From the NCBI RefSeq assembly GCF_004684805.1, contig NZ_SRID01000007.1:1-50411 (forward strand): DNA of 50,411 bases. Reading direction: 5' to 3'. Source of the stretch: Streptomyces palmae (GTDB lineage: Bacteria > Actinomycetota > Actinomycetes > Streptomycetales > Streptomycetaceae). A program made the translations under genes and the position numbers. Shown piece after piece: positions 19,648 to 31,072 of the stretch. How positions within the stretch are numbered: the first letter of the stretch is position 1; each line of letters begins with the position of its first letter. The notes under the pieces are model-generated. The model did no database searches, was not told where the DNA came from, and saw nothing but the letters and a program-made list of their open reading frames with translations.

Positions 19648-21950
19648 CCGCCCGGCTCAGCCTGTACCGCAAGGCCGAACAGGAGTTGTACAAGCTCGAC
19701 CGCTCGGTCAAGGCGCTGTTCTACGACTTCTGCCACGGCTTCCGGAACAACCCGAACCAGCCCGGCCTGAAGCTGAAGAAGCTCAAGGGTGACTCGCGCA
19801 TTTGGTCCGCGCGGGTCAATGACTCCTATCGCGCCCTGCTGACCCCGACCGGGCGCGAGACGGACGGCACCGAGAGCTGGCTGGTCATCGCCGTCCGCCA
19901 CCGTAGGGATGTCTACGAAGAGCTCCAGGTGGCGGTCAACCGCGTCACGGGAGAGATCGAGTTCGTCGACCTCGCCGTCGTCGGTGACAGCGCCCTGCGC
20001 CGCGCCGGCATCACCCTGACTCCGGCCGAACCGGAGCGGAGCAAGCCCGCGCCGGCGCCGCAGCCGGCGCCGCCTACGGAAATCCCTCCTCTACTCGCCG
20101 CGTACAGCGCCGATCAGTTGCGCGAACTGGGCGTCGCGGACCAGCTCATCGACCTGGCTCTCGCCGTCACCGACAGCGAGGAGCTGGACCAGCTCGTCGA
20201 GGGTGCCCCGCTGCTGTCCAAGGACATCCTCTACGGCCTCGCCGCCGGGATGTCCATCGACGAGGTCCGCAAGGAGATCACCCAGCCCGTCGAACTCGGC
20301 CACGAGCCCGACCTCGGCGACTTCGCCGCGGCCTTGAGCCGCACCAAGGTCACCGCCGTCGACGATGACGTACAGGCCGCCATCGACGAAGGGGACTTCC
20401 GGGCCTGGAAGGTGTTCCTCCACCCCACGCAGGAGCGCATCGTCCACCGCCATTACAACGGCCCCGCCCGCGTCTCCGGGGGACCCGGCACCGGAAAGAC
20501 CATCGTCGCCCTGCACCGGGTCAAGCACCTGGCCCAGCAACTGCCCCCGGGCAGCAGCAAGGCGATCCTCCTGACCACGTTCACCAAGAACCTCACCACG
20601 GACCTGCGCCTGCGTCTGGCGTCCCTGATCGAGCCCGAGTTCCTCGCCCGCGTCGAGATCGCTCACATCGACCAGCTCGCCGCCCGGGTCCTGGGCGAGA
20701 ACACCGCGCCCGGTCGGAGCCGGCAGCGCGTCTACGACCATGTGGCGCTGAACGAGATGCGCCAGCTCCTCGCCGAACTCGACGACCGCCGCTGGGAGCC
20801 CGAATTCCTTCTGGAGGAATGGGAGCAGGTCATCCTCGGGCAGTCCGTCCCCACCCGCTCCGCCTACTTCCAGGCCCGCCGGGCAGGCCGCGGGCGCTCG
20901 CTGACCCGGCCGGAGCGCAACCACATCTGGAAGCTCATCGAACAGTTCACCGCTCGCCTCGACAAGCTCGGTGTGGAGACCTGGGGCCAGGCATCCGAAC
21001 GCGCCGCCCGCTTCGAGATGGAACGCGCCGCGAAGATCAGGGCCCGGCGTGAGTACAAGGAGGGGATCGGCGGCAAGGACCTGATCCACCGCGACAACAG
21101 CTCCGGTATGCGTTACCTCAACTACCGGTACCGGCACATCGTCGTCGACGAGGCCCAGGACCTCAGCCCGGCCCACTGGAAGATGCTGCGGGCCATGGCC
21201 GACCCCGACCTGCCCAATGACATCTTCGTCGCCGGCGACACCCACCAGCGCATCTACGACCACCAGGTCGCCCTGGGCGCCCTCGGCATCACCATCCGCG
21301 GCCGCTCCTCCCGCCTGACCCTCAGCTACCGCACCACCAAGGAGATCCTCACCAAGGCTCTACGCGTGGTGGACCCGGTGCGGCCCGGGCAGAGGGTGAG
21401 CTACGACGACCTGGACGACGGCGCCGACAACCTCGCCGGATACCGTTCCGTGCTCCATGGCCCCGCACCGGCCTTCACACCGTACGAGACCTGGGACGAC
21501 GAACTCGCGGGTCTCGCCGCCACCCTGACCACGTGGCGCAAGGAGCTCTCCACGGACGAGAACGGCTCGTCCCGAGACCCGAGCGGTCACATCGCCGTCT
21601 GCGTCGCCGACCGCGACATGGTCAGCCAGACCATGTACTACCTGATCACCAAGGCCGGCATCACCTGCGCCGAGCTCACCAAGGACGGCCCGAAGGGCGA
21701 CGGCGAGGTCCATGTCGGCACCATGCACCGCTTCAAGGGCCTTGAGTACCAGCGTCTCGCCATCGTGGGCGCCAGCGACGGCATCATCCCTCGCACCCAC
21801 GTCATCGACCGCTACCGCACCGAGGACCCGCCGCGCTACGAGCGCGAGCAGCGCAAGGCCCGTTCCCTGCTGTTCGTGGCGACCACGCGGGCCCGGGACG
21901 CGCTGACCATCAGCTGGCACGGCAAGGCCAGCCCCTACCTGCCGGTCTGA
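19644..21950 (+). CDS. UvrD-type superfamily 1 helicase with N-terminal RelE/ParE-like domain
   Basis: The ATG at 19644 overlaps the upstream stop as ATGA and gives 768 aa. Residues 1-115 read like a RelE/ParE-fold toxin: YRKAEQELYKLDRSVK, then LKLKKLKG, then IWSARVNDSYRALL and VIAVRHRRDVYEE. After a Pro/Ala linker and a helical region comes a UvrD core: Walker A SGGPGTGKT (about 280), motif II VDEAQD (about 503), AGDTHQRIYDH (about 530), LSYRTT (about 557), the GTMHRFKGLEYQ motif (about 692) and the C-terminal FVATTRARD (about 745). RelE-like folds cleave mRNA or, as ParE, poison gyrase; here the domain may be catalytic, RNA-sensing or purely structural. It is the last gene of the operon and ends 4 bp before a strong terminator. 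Confidence 0.88.
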   Translation: MTARLSLYRKAEQELYKLDRSVKALFYDFCHGFRNNPNQPGLKLKKLKGDSRIWSARVNDSYRALLTPTGRETDGTESWLVIAVRHRRDVYEELQVAVNRVTGEIEFVDLAVVGDSALRRAGITLTPAEPERSKPAPAPQPAPPTEIPPLLAAYSADQLRELGVADQLIDLALAVTDSEELDQLVEGAPLLSKDILYGLAAGMSIDEVRKEITQPVELGHEPDLGDFAAALSRTKVTAVDDDVQAAIDEGDFRAWKVFLHPTQERIVHRHYNGPARVSGGPGTGKTIVALHRVKHLAQQLPPGSSKAILLTTFTKNLTTDLRLRLASLIEPEFLARVEIAHIDQLAARVLGENTAPGRSRQRVYDHVALNEMRQLLAELDDRRWEPEFLLEEWEQVILGQSVPTRSAYFQARRAGRGRSLTRPERNHIWKLIEQFTARLDKLGVETWGQASERAARFEMERAAKIRARREYKEGIGGKDLIHRDNSSGMRYLNYRYRHIVVDEAQDLSPAHWKMLRAMADPDLPNDIFVAGDTHQRIYDHQVALGALGITIRGRSSRLTLSYRTTKEILTKALRVVDPVRPGQRVSYDDLDDGADNLAGYRSVLHGPAPAFTPYETWDDELAGLAATLTTWRKELSTDENGSSRDPSGHIAVCVADRDMVSQTMYYLITKAGITCAELTKDGPKGDGEVHVGTMHRFKGLEYQRLAIVGASDGIIPRTHVIDRYRTEDPPRYEREQRKARSLLFVATTRARDALTISWHGKASPYLPV

Positions 21951-21954
21951 CAGA

Positions 21955-21992
21955 GGTGACGGCCTCCCGCCCGCCGGGGGGAGGCCGTCACC
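21955..21992. terminator. Bidirectional hairpin terminator between the defence operon and the nuclease gene
   Basis: A perfect 14-bp stem (GGTGACGGCCTCCC at 21955-21968 and its complement at 21979-21992) encloses a 10-nt loop. It starts 4 bp after the UvrD-gene stop and ends 16 bp before the stop of the convergent nuclease gene, so it probably ends transcription from both sides. There is no long U-tract, as is common in Streptomyces. Confidence 0.88.
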
Positions 21993-22008
21993 ATTCTCCT
22001 CACCGGGA

Positions 22009-23067
22009 TCAGAAGTGCGAGAGGGAACTCGCCTCGTACCGCAGCTGGTACGCCCGCACGCCGCCGCCGTTCATCCGGTAGATCGTGATCGCGGACAGGA
22101 ACTGCTCCTTCACCTCAAGGATGCGTCGCCGTTCCTTCCCCTCGATGTCACTGATCCAGTCCTCCACCTGCTCCGGCAGCTTGAAGGCAAGCTGGTACGC
22201 GCCTTCCTCAGCCAGCGGCGACATCGTCCACTCCGCCGAACCGCCACTGCCGCGGCGCCGGATGCGCACCGAATGATCCGGGTGGACATCCGCGTACGAG
22301 GTGAACGCCGACTGATCGCTGACAGACAGCGGCAGGATGAACGGCGCTGCCGGGAAGCCCAGCAGCAACTCGGCACCGCTGTTCTGCTGGAGCGCCGTCG
22401 CGAAGCCGGCGATCGCCGGCTCGGCCTCGTCCCGGAATCGGCCATTCGCCGGCGCCGTCGTCGGCAGCAGCCCCTCGGGCGCGCTCCAGGTCCCAAGCCT
22501 CTTGCGCAGCTCCGTACGTACCCACGTCACCGGAAATGTCCCGGACGCCCCGAGGTGGAACTGCGCCTGCTCCAGCGTCCACGCGGTGGTGCCGATCGTC
22601 CCCAGCAGCCATGCGAACGAGGCACCCGACAGATCCACCAGCGAGATCTGGTGCGCCAAGGCGTACTTCTGGGCGTCCGCCGAGAACCCGCTCGTCGAGA
22701 ACAGGGCGTACGCGTACTGGTACCGCTGCCGGGGCCGCCTGCCGGCGTGCATCACGAAGTTCTCGTTCACGTCGTGCAGCACACCGTGGGCGTTGCGGAC
22801 GATGTCCAGACCGCAGGGCTGCTGGTAGAACTTCGCCTCCAGGAACAACCGCACAGGCATGGAGAACGCCGGGGTGAACGCGAACTCCCCCAGCGCGTCC
22901 ACCTGATGCAGCGCGCCCCGGCCCCGCACGCGGAGCGTGCTCCCGTCGGTCACCAACTCCTGGGGATCCTGGCTCTCATGCACCAGCAGGCGGTAGCCAG
23001 AGGAACGCATGAGCCAGGCCAGCGCCTCCTCCAGCAGATACCCCCGCAGCGCGGCGCCCTTGACCAT
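22009..23067 (-). CDS. Mrr-like PD-(D/E)XK endonuclease-fold protein
   Basis: The 352-aa soluble protein begins with a helix (RGYLLEEALAWLMRSSGY) followed by RGRGALHQVD57 and RLFLE77-A-K79. This spacing of acidic helix, D and E-x-K is what PD-(D/E)XK nucleases of the Mrr/restriction-endonuclease type show. About residues 80-160 continue the core (IVRNAHGVLHDVNENF, YALFSTSGFSADAQKYA). The remaining 190 residues are not recognisable to me and could bind DNA or partner proteins. AGGGGG lies upstream of the ATG at 23067. The gene is convergent with the helicase-methyltransferase operon and shares its terminator. It may supply the DNA cleavage that the operon lacks as a separate gene, or be an independent restriction factor. 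Confidence 0.72.
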   Translation of the reverse strand: MVKGAALRGYLLEEALAWLMRSSGYRLLVHESQDPQELVTDGSTLRVRGRGALHQVDALGEFAFTPAFSMPVRLFLEAKFYQQPCGLDIVRNAHGVLHDVNENFVMHAGRRPRQRYQYAYALFSTSGFSADAQKYALAHQISLVDLSGASFAWLLGTIGTTAWTLEQAQFHLGASGTFPVTWVRTELRKRLGTWSAPEGLLPTTAPANGRFRDEAEPAIAGFATALQQNSGAELLLGFPAAPFILPLSVSDQSAFTSYADVHPDHSVRIRRRGSGGSAEWTMSPLAEEGAYQLAFKLPEQVEDWISDIEGKERRRILEVKEQFLSAITIYRMNGGGVRAYQLRYEASSLSHF

Positions 23068-23248
23068 GCCAACCCCCTACGTCCCCACGCAGACCCCACC
23101 TGATCGTCTCACGACCGCCCGGTTGGCGCCCTGCCCCAGGCATCACCTGATCCGCTCGACGGCATGCGACCACCGCCACGGCGACCAGTACTCGGCCATC
23201 GCCGCCAGACTCTCGGTCGACCGGCGCAGTCGGCACCTGGGGAAGCAG

Positions 23249-23671
23249 TCACCCCAGGAAGCTCAGCCGCACCTGCCGCCGCGGGTTGTCCCGATTCGTG
23301 TCGACCAGGCACACCGACTGCCAGGTGCCCAGCGCCAGGTGCCCGTCGATGACCGGCAGTGTGGCGTAGGGCGGGACCAGGGCCGGCAGCACGTGGTCGC
23401 GGCCGTGGCCGGGGCTGCCGTGCCGGTGCCGCCACCGGTCGTCGGCGGGCAGCAGCTCGCGCAACGCGGCCAGCAGGTCCCGGTCGCTGCCGGCGCCGGT
23501 CTCCAGGACCGCCAGGCCGGCGGTGGCGTGCGGGACGAAGACGTGCAGCAGCCCGTCGCGGCCGGTGGCACGCTCCCGCAGGAACGCCTCGCAGTCCGCG
23601 GTGAGGTCGACGACGGTCTCCTCGGAGCCGGTGGTGATCTCCAGGACCTGGGTGTGGAAGGTGTCCGTCAT
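23249..23671 (-). CDS. YjbQ/UPF0047 family protein
   Basis: The 140-aa protein carries the family's hallmarks: an early beta region (TTGSEETVVDLT), VFVPHATAGLAVLET, the His-rich GHGRDHVLPALVPP segment, LALGTWQSVCLVDTN and a C-terminal RRQVRLSFLG. It has the usual length for the family. Some members have weak thiamine-phosphate synthase activity, but the physiological role is unclear. I start it at the ATG at 23671, which has GGGG 4-5 nt upstream; an ATG 9 nt further up is the alternative. It marks the start of the non-defence part of the window. Confidence 0.88.
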   Translation of the reverse strand: MTDTFHTQVLEITTGSEETVVDLTADCEAFLRERATGRDGLLHVFVPHATAGLAVLETGAGSDRDLLAALRELLPADDRWRHRHGSPGHGRDHVLPALVPPYATLPVIDGHLALGTWQSVCLVDTNRDNPRRQVRLSFLG

Positions 23672-23778
23672 GCGCCCCATCCTGGTACGTCCGGGCGCCG
23701 GGGGCACATGGCGTCCCGGCTCGGGGGCGGCGAGAGGAGCGAGCCGGCGGGCGAGGCCCAGGTACCCCGTCATGCTCC

Positions 23779-23826
23779 GTGAGCGCGATCGTCCGCTCGC
23801 GGGCCGTGAGCGCGAGCGTCCGCTCG
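23779..23826. repeat. 21-bp direct repeat pair, 27-bp period
   Basis: The 21-mers at 23779-23799 and 23806-23826 read GTGAGCGCGAtCGTCCGCTCG and differ at one position (t/g). Each half has GAGCG/CGCTC dyad character. They could be a tandem operator for a regulator of yjbQ or lutABC, or simply a small duplication. Confidence 0.7.
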
Positions 23827-23835
23827 GGCCGCGGG

Positions 23836-23909
23836 CCGCGGTCGTCGCGAGCGCGCCCACCCTGCGGGCCGTCCGCGGTCGTCGCGAGCGACCGCCCACC
23901 CTTTGGGCC
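23836..23909. repeat. Direct repeat pair of about 35 bp, 37-bp period
   Basis: Identical 18-mers CCGCGGTCGTCGCGAGCG lie at 23836-23853 and 23873-23890. Each is followed by a matching CGCCCACCCT..GGGCC segment (to 23870 and 23909). This follows directly on the 21-bp pair upstream, so the region has two successive tandem duplications. Confidence 0.72.
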
Positions 23910-24266
23910 CGTCCCCACCTGGCGCTCCACCGCCCGTGTCCGGTACGCGCCGGAGCGGTTCTGCGCCAGGGTGCGGCGGCGAGGAGGACCACCCGCTTCT
24001 CGCGGGTCCTGATTGCGTGGTGCACGGTCTTCGACCGCTACGCCGCGTCTGCTGCTGTCCTCCTCGTCGTCACTTCCAGTAAAACCCACCCCACCGCATC
24101 CGGCCAGGGCGGACGGCCCGCTCCCGCCGCGGGTCGGCACCGATAGGCCACCCGGAGGGGTGGTGGGCGCCGCGGAAGGACGGCTGCTTCACAGCGCGGG
24201 GCCGCTGCGGCAGGATGGGCCGACGGATGATCGCCACGACCAGGCAGCCGCCGGGAGGACCCAGCA

Positions 24267-25019
24267 GTGCGCGTAGCGCTCTTCGTGACCTGCGTCAACG
24301 ACACCCTCTATCCACGCACCGGGCAGGCCGTGGTCACCCTGCTGGAGCGGCTGGGGGTGGAGGTGGCGTTCCCCGCCGAGCAGAGCTGCTGCGGTCAGCC
24401 GCAGTTCAACACCGGCTACCGCCGGGAGACCGAGCCGCTGGCGCGCCGCCACGCCAGGGCCTTCCGCGACATCACCCATGTGGTCACCCCGTCCGGGTCC
24501 TGCGCGGCCATGGTGCGCGAGAACTACCCGCGGATCGCGGCCGGCGCCGCCGCCGAGGGGCGGGGCGGGCCCTGGGCCGAGGCCGTGGCCGCGGTGGCGC
24601 CCCGGACCTATGAGCTCACCGAGTTCCTGGTGGACGTACTGAAGGTGACCGATGTGGGCGCCTACTACCCGCACACCGTCACCTACCACCCCACCTGCCA
24701 CGGCCTGCGGATGCTCGGGCTGGGCGACCGGCCGCGCCGGCTGCTCTCGGCGGTGCGCGGGCTGCGGCTGCGGGAGCTTCCCGGGGCCGAGGAGTGCTGC
24801 GGCTTCGGGGGCACCTTCGCGGTGAAGAACGCGGCCGTCTCCGCGGCGATGGGCGCCGACAAGGCCCGCGCCGTCATGGCCACCGGCGCGGAGGCGGTCT
24901 GCACGGTGGACAACTCCTGCGCCATGCACATCGGCGGCACGCTGACCCGGCTGGGCTCCGAGGTCCGGCCAGTGCACCTCGCCGAGATCCTGGCCAGCAC
25001 GGAAGGGGACGTGTGGTGA
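24267..25019 (+). CDS. lutA: LutA, cysteine-rich Fe-S subunit of lactate oxidation complex
   Basis: The 250-aa protein is a complete LutA/GlcF-C-like protein with two CCG domains: SCCGQPQFNTG (about residue 46) and YHPTCHG followed by ECCGFGGTF (about 133-176). These cysteine motifs bind a non-cubane Fe-S cluster in heterodisulfide-reductase-like proteins. With LutB and LutC it oxidises L-lactate to pyruvate and passes electrons to the respiratory chain, as shown in Bacillus subtilis. The GTG start has GGGAGG 8 nt upstream. It overlaps lutB by 4 bp (GTGA). Confidence 0.93.
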   Translation: MRVALFVTCVNDTLYPRTGQAVVTLLERLGVEVAFPAEQSCCGQPQFNTGYRRETEPLARRHARAFRDITHVVTPSGSCAAMVRENYPRIAAGAAAEGRGGPWAEAVAAVAPRTYELTEFLVDVLKVTDVGAYYPHTVTYHPTCHGLRMLGLGDRPRRLLSAVRGLRLRELPGAEECCGFGGTFAVKNAAVSAAMGADKARAVMATGAEAVCTVDNSCAMHIGGTLTRLGSEVRPVHLAEILASTEGDVW

Positions 25020-26529
25020 CCGAGGAGACCTCCCAGGAGCCGCCCGCCTTCCCGGCGGCCGCCGCCCGAGCCGTCCGGAATCCGGTGCTCCGCGCCAATC
25101 TGCGGCATGCCACGCACACCATCCGCGCCAAGCGGGCCGCCGCGGTCGCCGAGCTCTCCGACTGGGCCGAGCTACGGGCCGCCGGCGCCGCGATCAAGGA
25201 CCATACGCTCCGCCATCTGGACCGGTACCTGGAGCGGTTGGAGACCGCGGTGACCGCGGCCGGCGGGCAGGTGCACTGGGCGGCCGACGCGGCCGAGGCC
25301 GGCCGTATCGTCACCGATCTGGTACGGGCCACCGGGGAGCGCGAGGTGGTCAAGGTGAAGTCCATGGCCACCCAGGAGATCGAGCTCAACGAGGTGCTGG
25401 CGGAGGCCGGGATCACCGCGTACGAGACCGACCTGGCGGAGCTGATCGTGCAGCTGGGCGAGGACCGCCCCTCGCACATCCTGGTGCCCGCCATCCACCG
25501 CAACCGGGGCGAGATCCGGGACATCTTCCGGGAGCGGATGGGCCGGTGGGGCCGGCCCGCGCCGGACGGGCTCACCGACTCCCCCGCCGAACTGGCCGAG
25601 GCCGCCCGGCTGCACCTGCGGGAGAAGTTCCTGCGCGCCAAGGTGGCGATCTCCGGGGCCAACTTCATGGTGGCCGAGACCGGCACCCTGGTGGTCGTGG
25701 AGTCGGAGGGCAACGGGCGGATGTGCCTGACCCTGCCGGAGACCCTGATCTCGGTGGTCGGCATCGAGAAGACCGTGCCCGACTGGCGCGACCTCGAGGT
25801 CTTCCTGCAGCTGCTGCCGCGCTCCTCCACCGCCGAGCGGATGAACCCGTACACCTCGATGTGGACCGGCACCAGCGACCGGGACGGCCCGCGCACCTTC
25901 CACCTGGTGCTGCTCGACAACGGCCGCACCGACGCCCTGGCCGACCCGGTGGGCCGCCAGGCGCTGCGCTGCATCCGCTGCTCCGCCTGCCTGAACGTCT
26001 GCCCGGTCTACGAGCGGGCCGGCGGTCATGCCTACGGCTCCGCCTATCCGGGCCCGATCGGCGCCGTCCTCACCCCCCAGCTGCGCGGCACCGGTACTCC
26101 GGTGGACGCCTCGCTGCCGTACGCCTCCTCGCTGTGCGGGGCGTGCTACGAGGTGTGCCCGGTGGCCATCGACATCCCGCGGATCCTGGTGCACCTGCGG
26201 GAGCGGGTGGTGGAGGGCGGTCCGGCCTCGGTGCGCGGCAGCCGCGTGGTGATCAAGCCGGCCCGCGGGCACGCCGCGGAACGGGCCGCGATGCGGGCCG
26301 CCCGCTGGGCGCTGGACCATCCCGGAGTGCTGCGCGCGGGGCAGCGGCTGGCCGCCCGTACCCGCCGCCTCCACCCGGACCGGCTGCCCGGGCCGGGGCG
26401 GGCCTGGACCGACAGCCGGGCGCTGCCCGCCGTCCCGGCCGAGTCCTTCCGCGACTGGTGGCAGCGGACCCGGGGCGAGGCCGGCGCGCCGGGCAGCGGA
26501 CGGACACCCGACACCGGGAGGGGTACGGC

Positions 26530-26533
<4 letters not shown>
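25016..26533 (+). CDS. lutB: LutB, LUD-domain and [4Fe-4S] subunit of lactate oxidation complex
   Basis: This is a 505-aa protein from the GTG overlapping the lutA stop. An LUD domain (about residues 60-290; GREVVKVKSMATQEIELNEVL and ANFMVAETGTLVVVESEGN) is followed by two ferredoxin-type clusters, CIRCSACLNVCPVY (about 322) and CGACYEVCPVAI (about 376). Length and order match LutB (YvfW) of Bacillus. The C-terminal 90 residues are Arg/Pro-rich. It overlaps lutC as ATGA, so the three subunits should be made together. Confidence 0.94.
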
Positions 26534-30193
<3,660 letters not shown>

Positions 30194-30248
30194 GCCTGCG
30201 GCGGCGTGTGGGGTGACGGGTGCGGGGGAGCCTTGCGGCGGCGTGTGG
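30194..30248. repeat. Imperfect tandem repeat of about 36 bp after lacZ
   Basis: The segments starting at 30194 and 30230 share GCGGCGGCGTGTGG and a following GGGTGC..GG. The second copy is interrupted by the REP-like element further downstream. It looks like a small duplication in the lacZ 3' region. Confidence 0.6.
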
Positions 30249-30284
30249 ATTGCCGGGTGCCGGAAGTCGAGGGTTGATCACGCC

Positions 30285-30357
30285 GTTCTCCCCCGGACTT
30301 CGTCCGGGAGGTGCCCCCACCCCCGGACTCCGTCCGGGGGTACCCCCAGCGCCCCTG
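30285..30357. repeat. REP-like double-hairpin element, left copy of a perfect 73-nt inverted pair
   Basis: The element holds two hairpins in a row, CCCCCGGACTTCGTCCGGGA and CCCCCGGACTCCGTCCGGGGG-like, joined by GGTGCCCCCA. Its exact reverse complement lies at 30911-30983 on the other side of the peroxiredoxin gene. Such palindromic GC-rich units are common between Streptomyces genes. This one lies in the right place to act as a terminator for lacZ. Confidence 0.88.
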
Positions 30358-30426
30358 TGAGCTGGCGCGGGGGGCCGATTCGCCTGGTGGCCGCTGCATA
30401 CGTCCGCGGGGGACCCGGGCGGCCGC

Positions 30427-30432
30427 TAGGTT
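30427..30432 (+). promoter_or_regulatory. Candidate -10 box for a leaderless bcp transcript
   Basis: TAGGTT ends 6 nt before the ATG at 30439, so transcription from it would begin at or next to the A of the start codon. No proper Shine-Dalgarno sequence is spaced for this ATG (a G-run lies directly against it), which fits a leaderless mRNA. No clear -35 box is seen. Confidence 0.5.
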
Positions 30433-30438
30433 GGGGGT

Positions 30439-30897
30439 ATGGACATCGGTGACGAGGTCGCGGACTTCGAACTTCCGGACGAGACCGGCGCATCACGCCG
30501 GCTGAGCAGCCTGCTGGCGGACGGCCCGGTGGTGCTGTTCTTCTACCCCGCCGCCATGACGCCAGGGTGCACCAAGGAAGCCTGCCACTTCCGGGACATC
30601 GCCCAGGAGTTCCGGGAGCTGGGCGCCCAACCGGTCGGGATCAGCGCCGATCCCGTCGCCAAGCAGGCGGAGTTCGCGGCCGAGCACGGCTTCGGCTACC
30701 CGCTGCTGTCCGACCCCGAGGGGACCGTACGGCAGCGGTTCGGGGTCAAGCGGCAACTGGCGGCGCTGCCCACCAAGCGGGTCACCTTCGTGATCGGCAC
30801 CGACCGGCGGGTGGTGGAGGTGGTCCGCAGCGAGCTCCGGATGGCCGTCCACGCGGACCGCGCCCTGGCAGCCCTCCGTACCCTGCACGCCAACTGA
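30439..30897 (+). CDS. bcp: PrxQ/Bcp-type peroxiredoxin
   Basis: The 152-aa protein is a complete thioredoxin-fold peroxiredoxin. The peroxidatic cysteine is C44 in AAMTPGCTKEAC, with the resolving cysteine C49 five residues on, the arrangement of the PrxQ class. Other family marks are FFYPAAMTPG, PVGISADP and the YPLLSDPEGTVRQRFGV segment. It should reduce hydrogen and organic peroxides with thioredoxin as electron donor. It stands alone between two inverted copies of a REP-like element and seems to be transcribed from its own promoter. Confidence 0.93.
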   Translation: MDIGDEVADFELPDETGASRRLSSLLADGPVVLFFYPAAMTPGCTKEACHFRDIAQEFRELGAQPVGISADPVAKQAEFAAEHGFGYPLLSDPEGTVRQRFGVKRQLAALPTKRVTFVIGTDRRVVEVVRSELRMAVHADRALAALRTLHAN

Positions 30898-30910
30898 CGA
30901 AGCGCCCCGG

Positions 30911-30983
30911 CAGGGGCGCTGGGGGTACCCCCGGACGGAGTCCGGGGGTGGGGGCACCTCCCGGACGAAGTCCGGGGGAGAAC
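30911..30983. repeat. REP-like double-hairpin element, right copy of the 73-nt inverted pair
   Basis: This is the exact reverse complement of 30285-30357 over 73 nt. It starts 13 bp after the bcp stop and probably works as the bcp terminator. It also faces the 3' end of the convergent amidase gene. Confidence 0.88.
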
Positions 30984-31072
30984 CGCGCGCCCGGCCCTGA
31001 CGTCCCGCACCCGGCGATCCGTACTCCGCCGCGCGGCACCGGACCCGCCCCGCGCGTTCGCCGCGCCGCGGC

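Larger units (their letters stand above)
23672..24266. other. Divergent intergenic region of about 595 bp without a convincing gene
   Basis: This lies between yjbQ (leftward) and lutA (rightward). Open frames here encode only Arg/Pro/Ala-rich shadow peptides. The region contains two pairs of direct repeats (listed separately) and an unusually A-rich AGTAAAAC patch near 24077. The lutABC promoter should lie in the right half, but I see no clear -35/-10 pair. Confidence 0.6.

Noticed and set aside
23068..23248. tRNA-type attachment site at the right border of the defence island
   Set aside because: No cloverleaf, integrase gene or direct-repeat att site is seen; the border is defined only by gene content.
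30285..30983. Insertion-sequence or transposon ends around bcp
   Set aside because: The enclosed DNA holds only a peroxiredoxin gene and no transposase, and no target-site duplication is evident. A REP-like pair is more likely.
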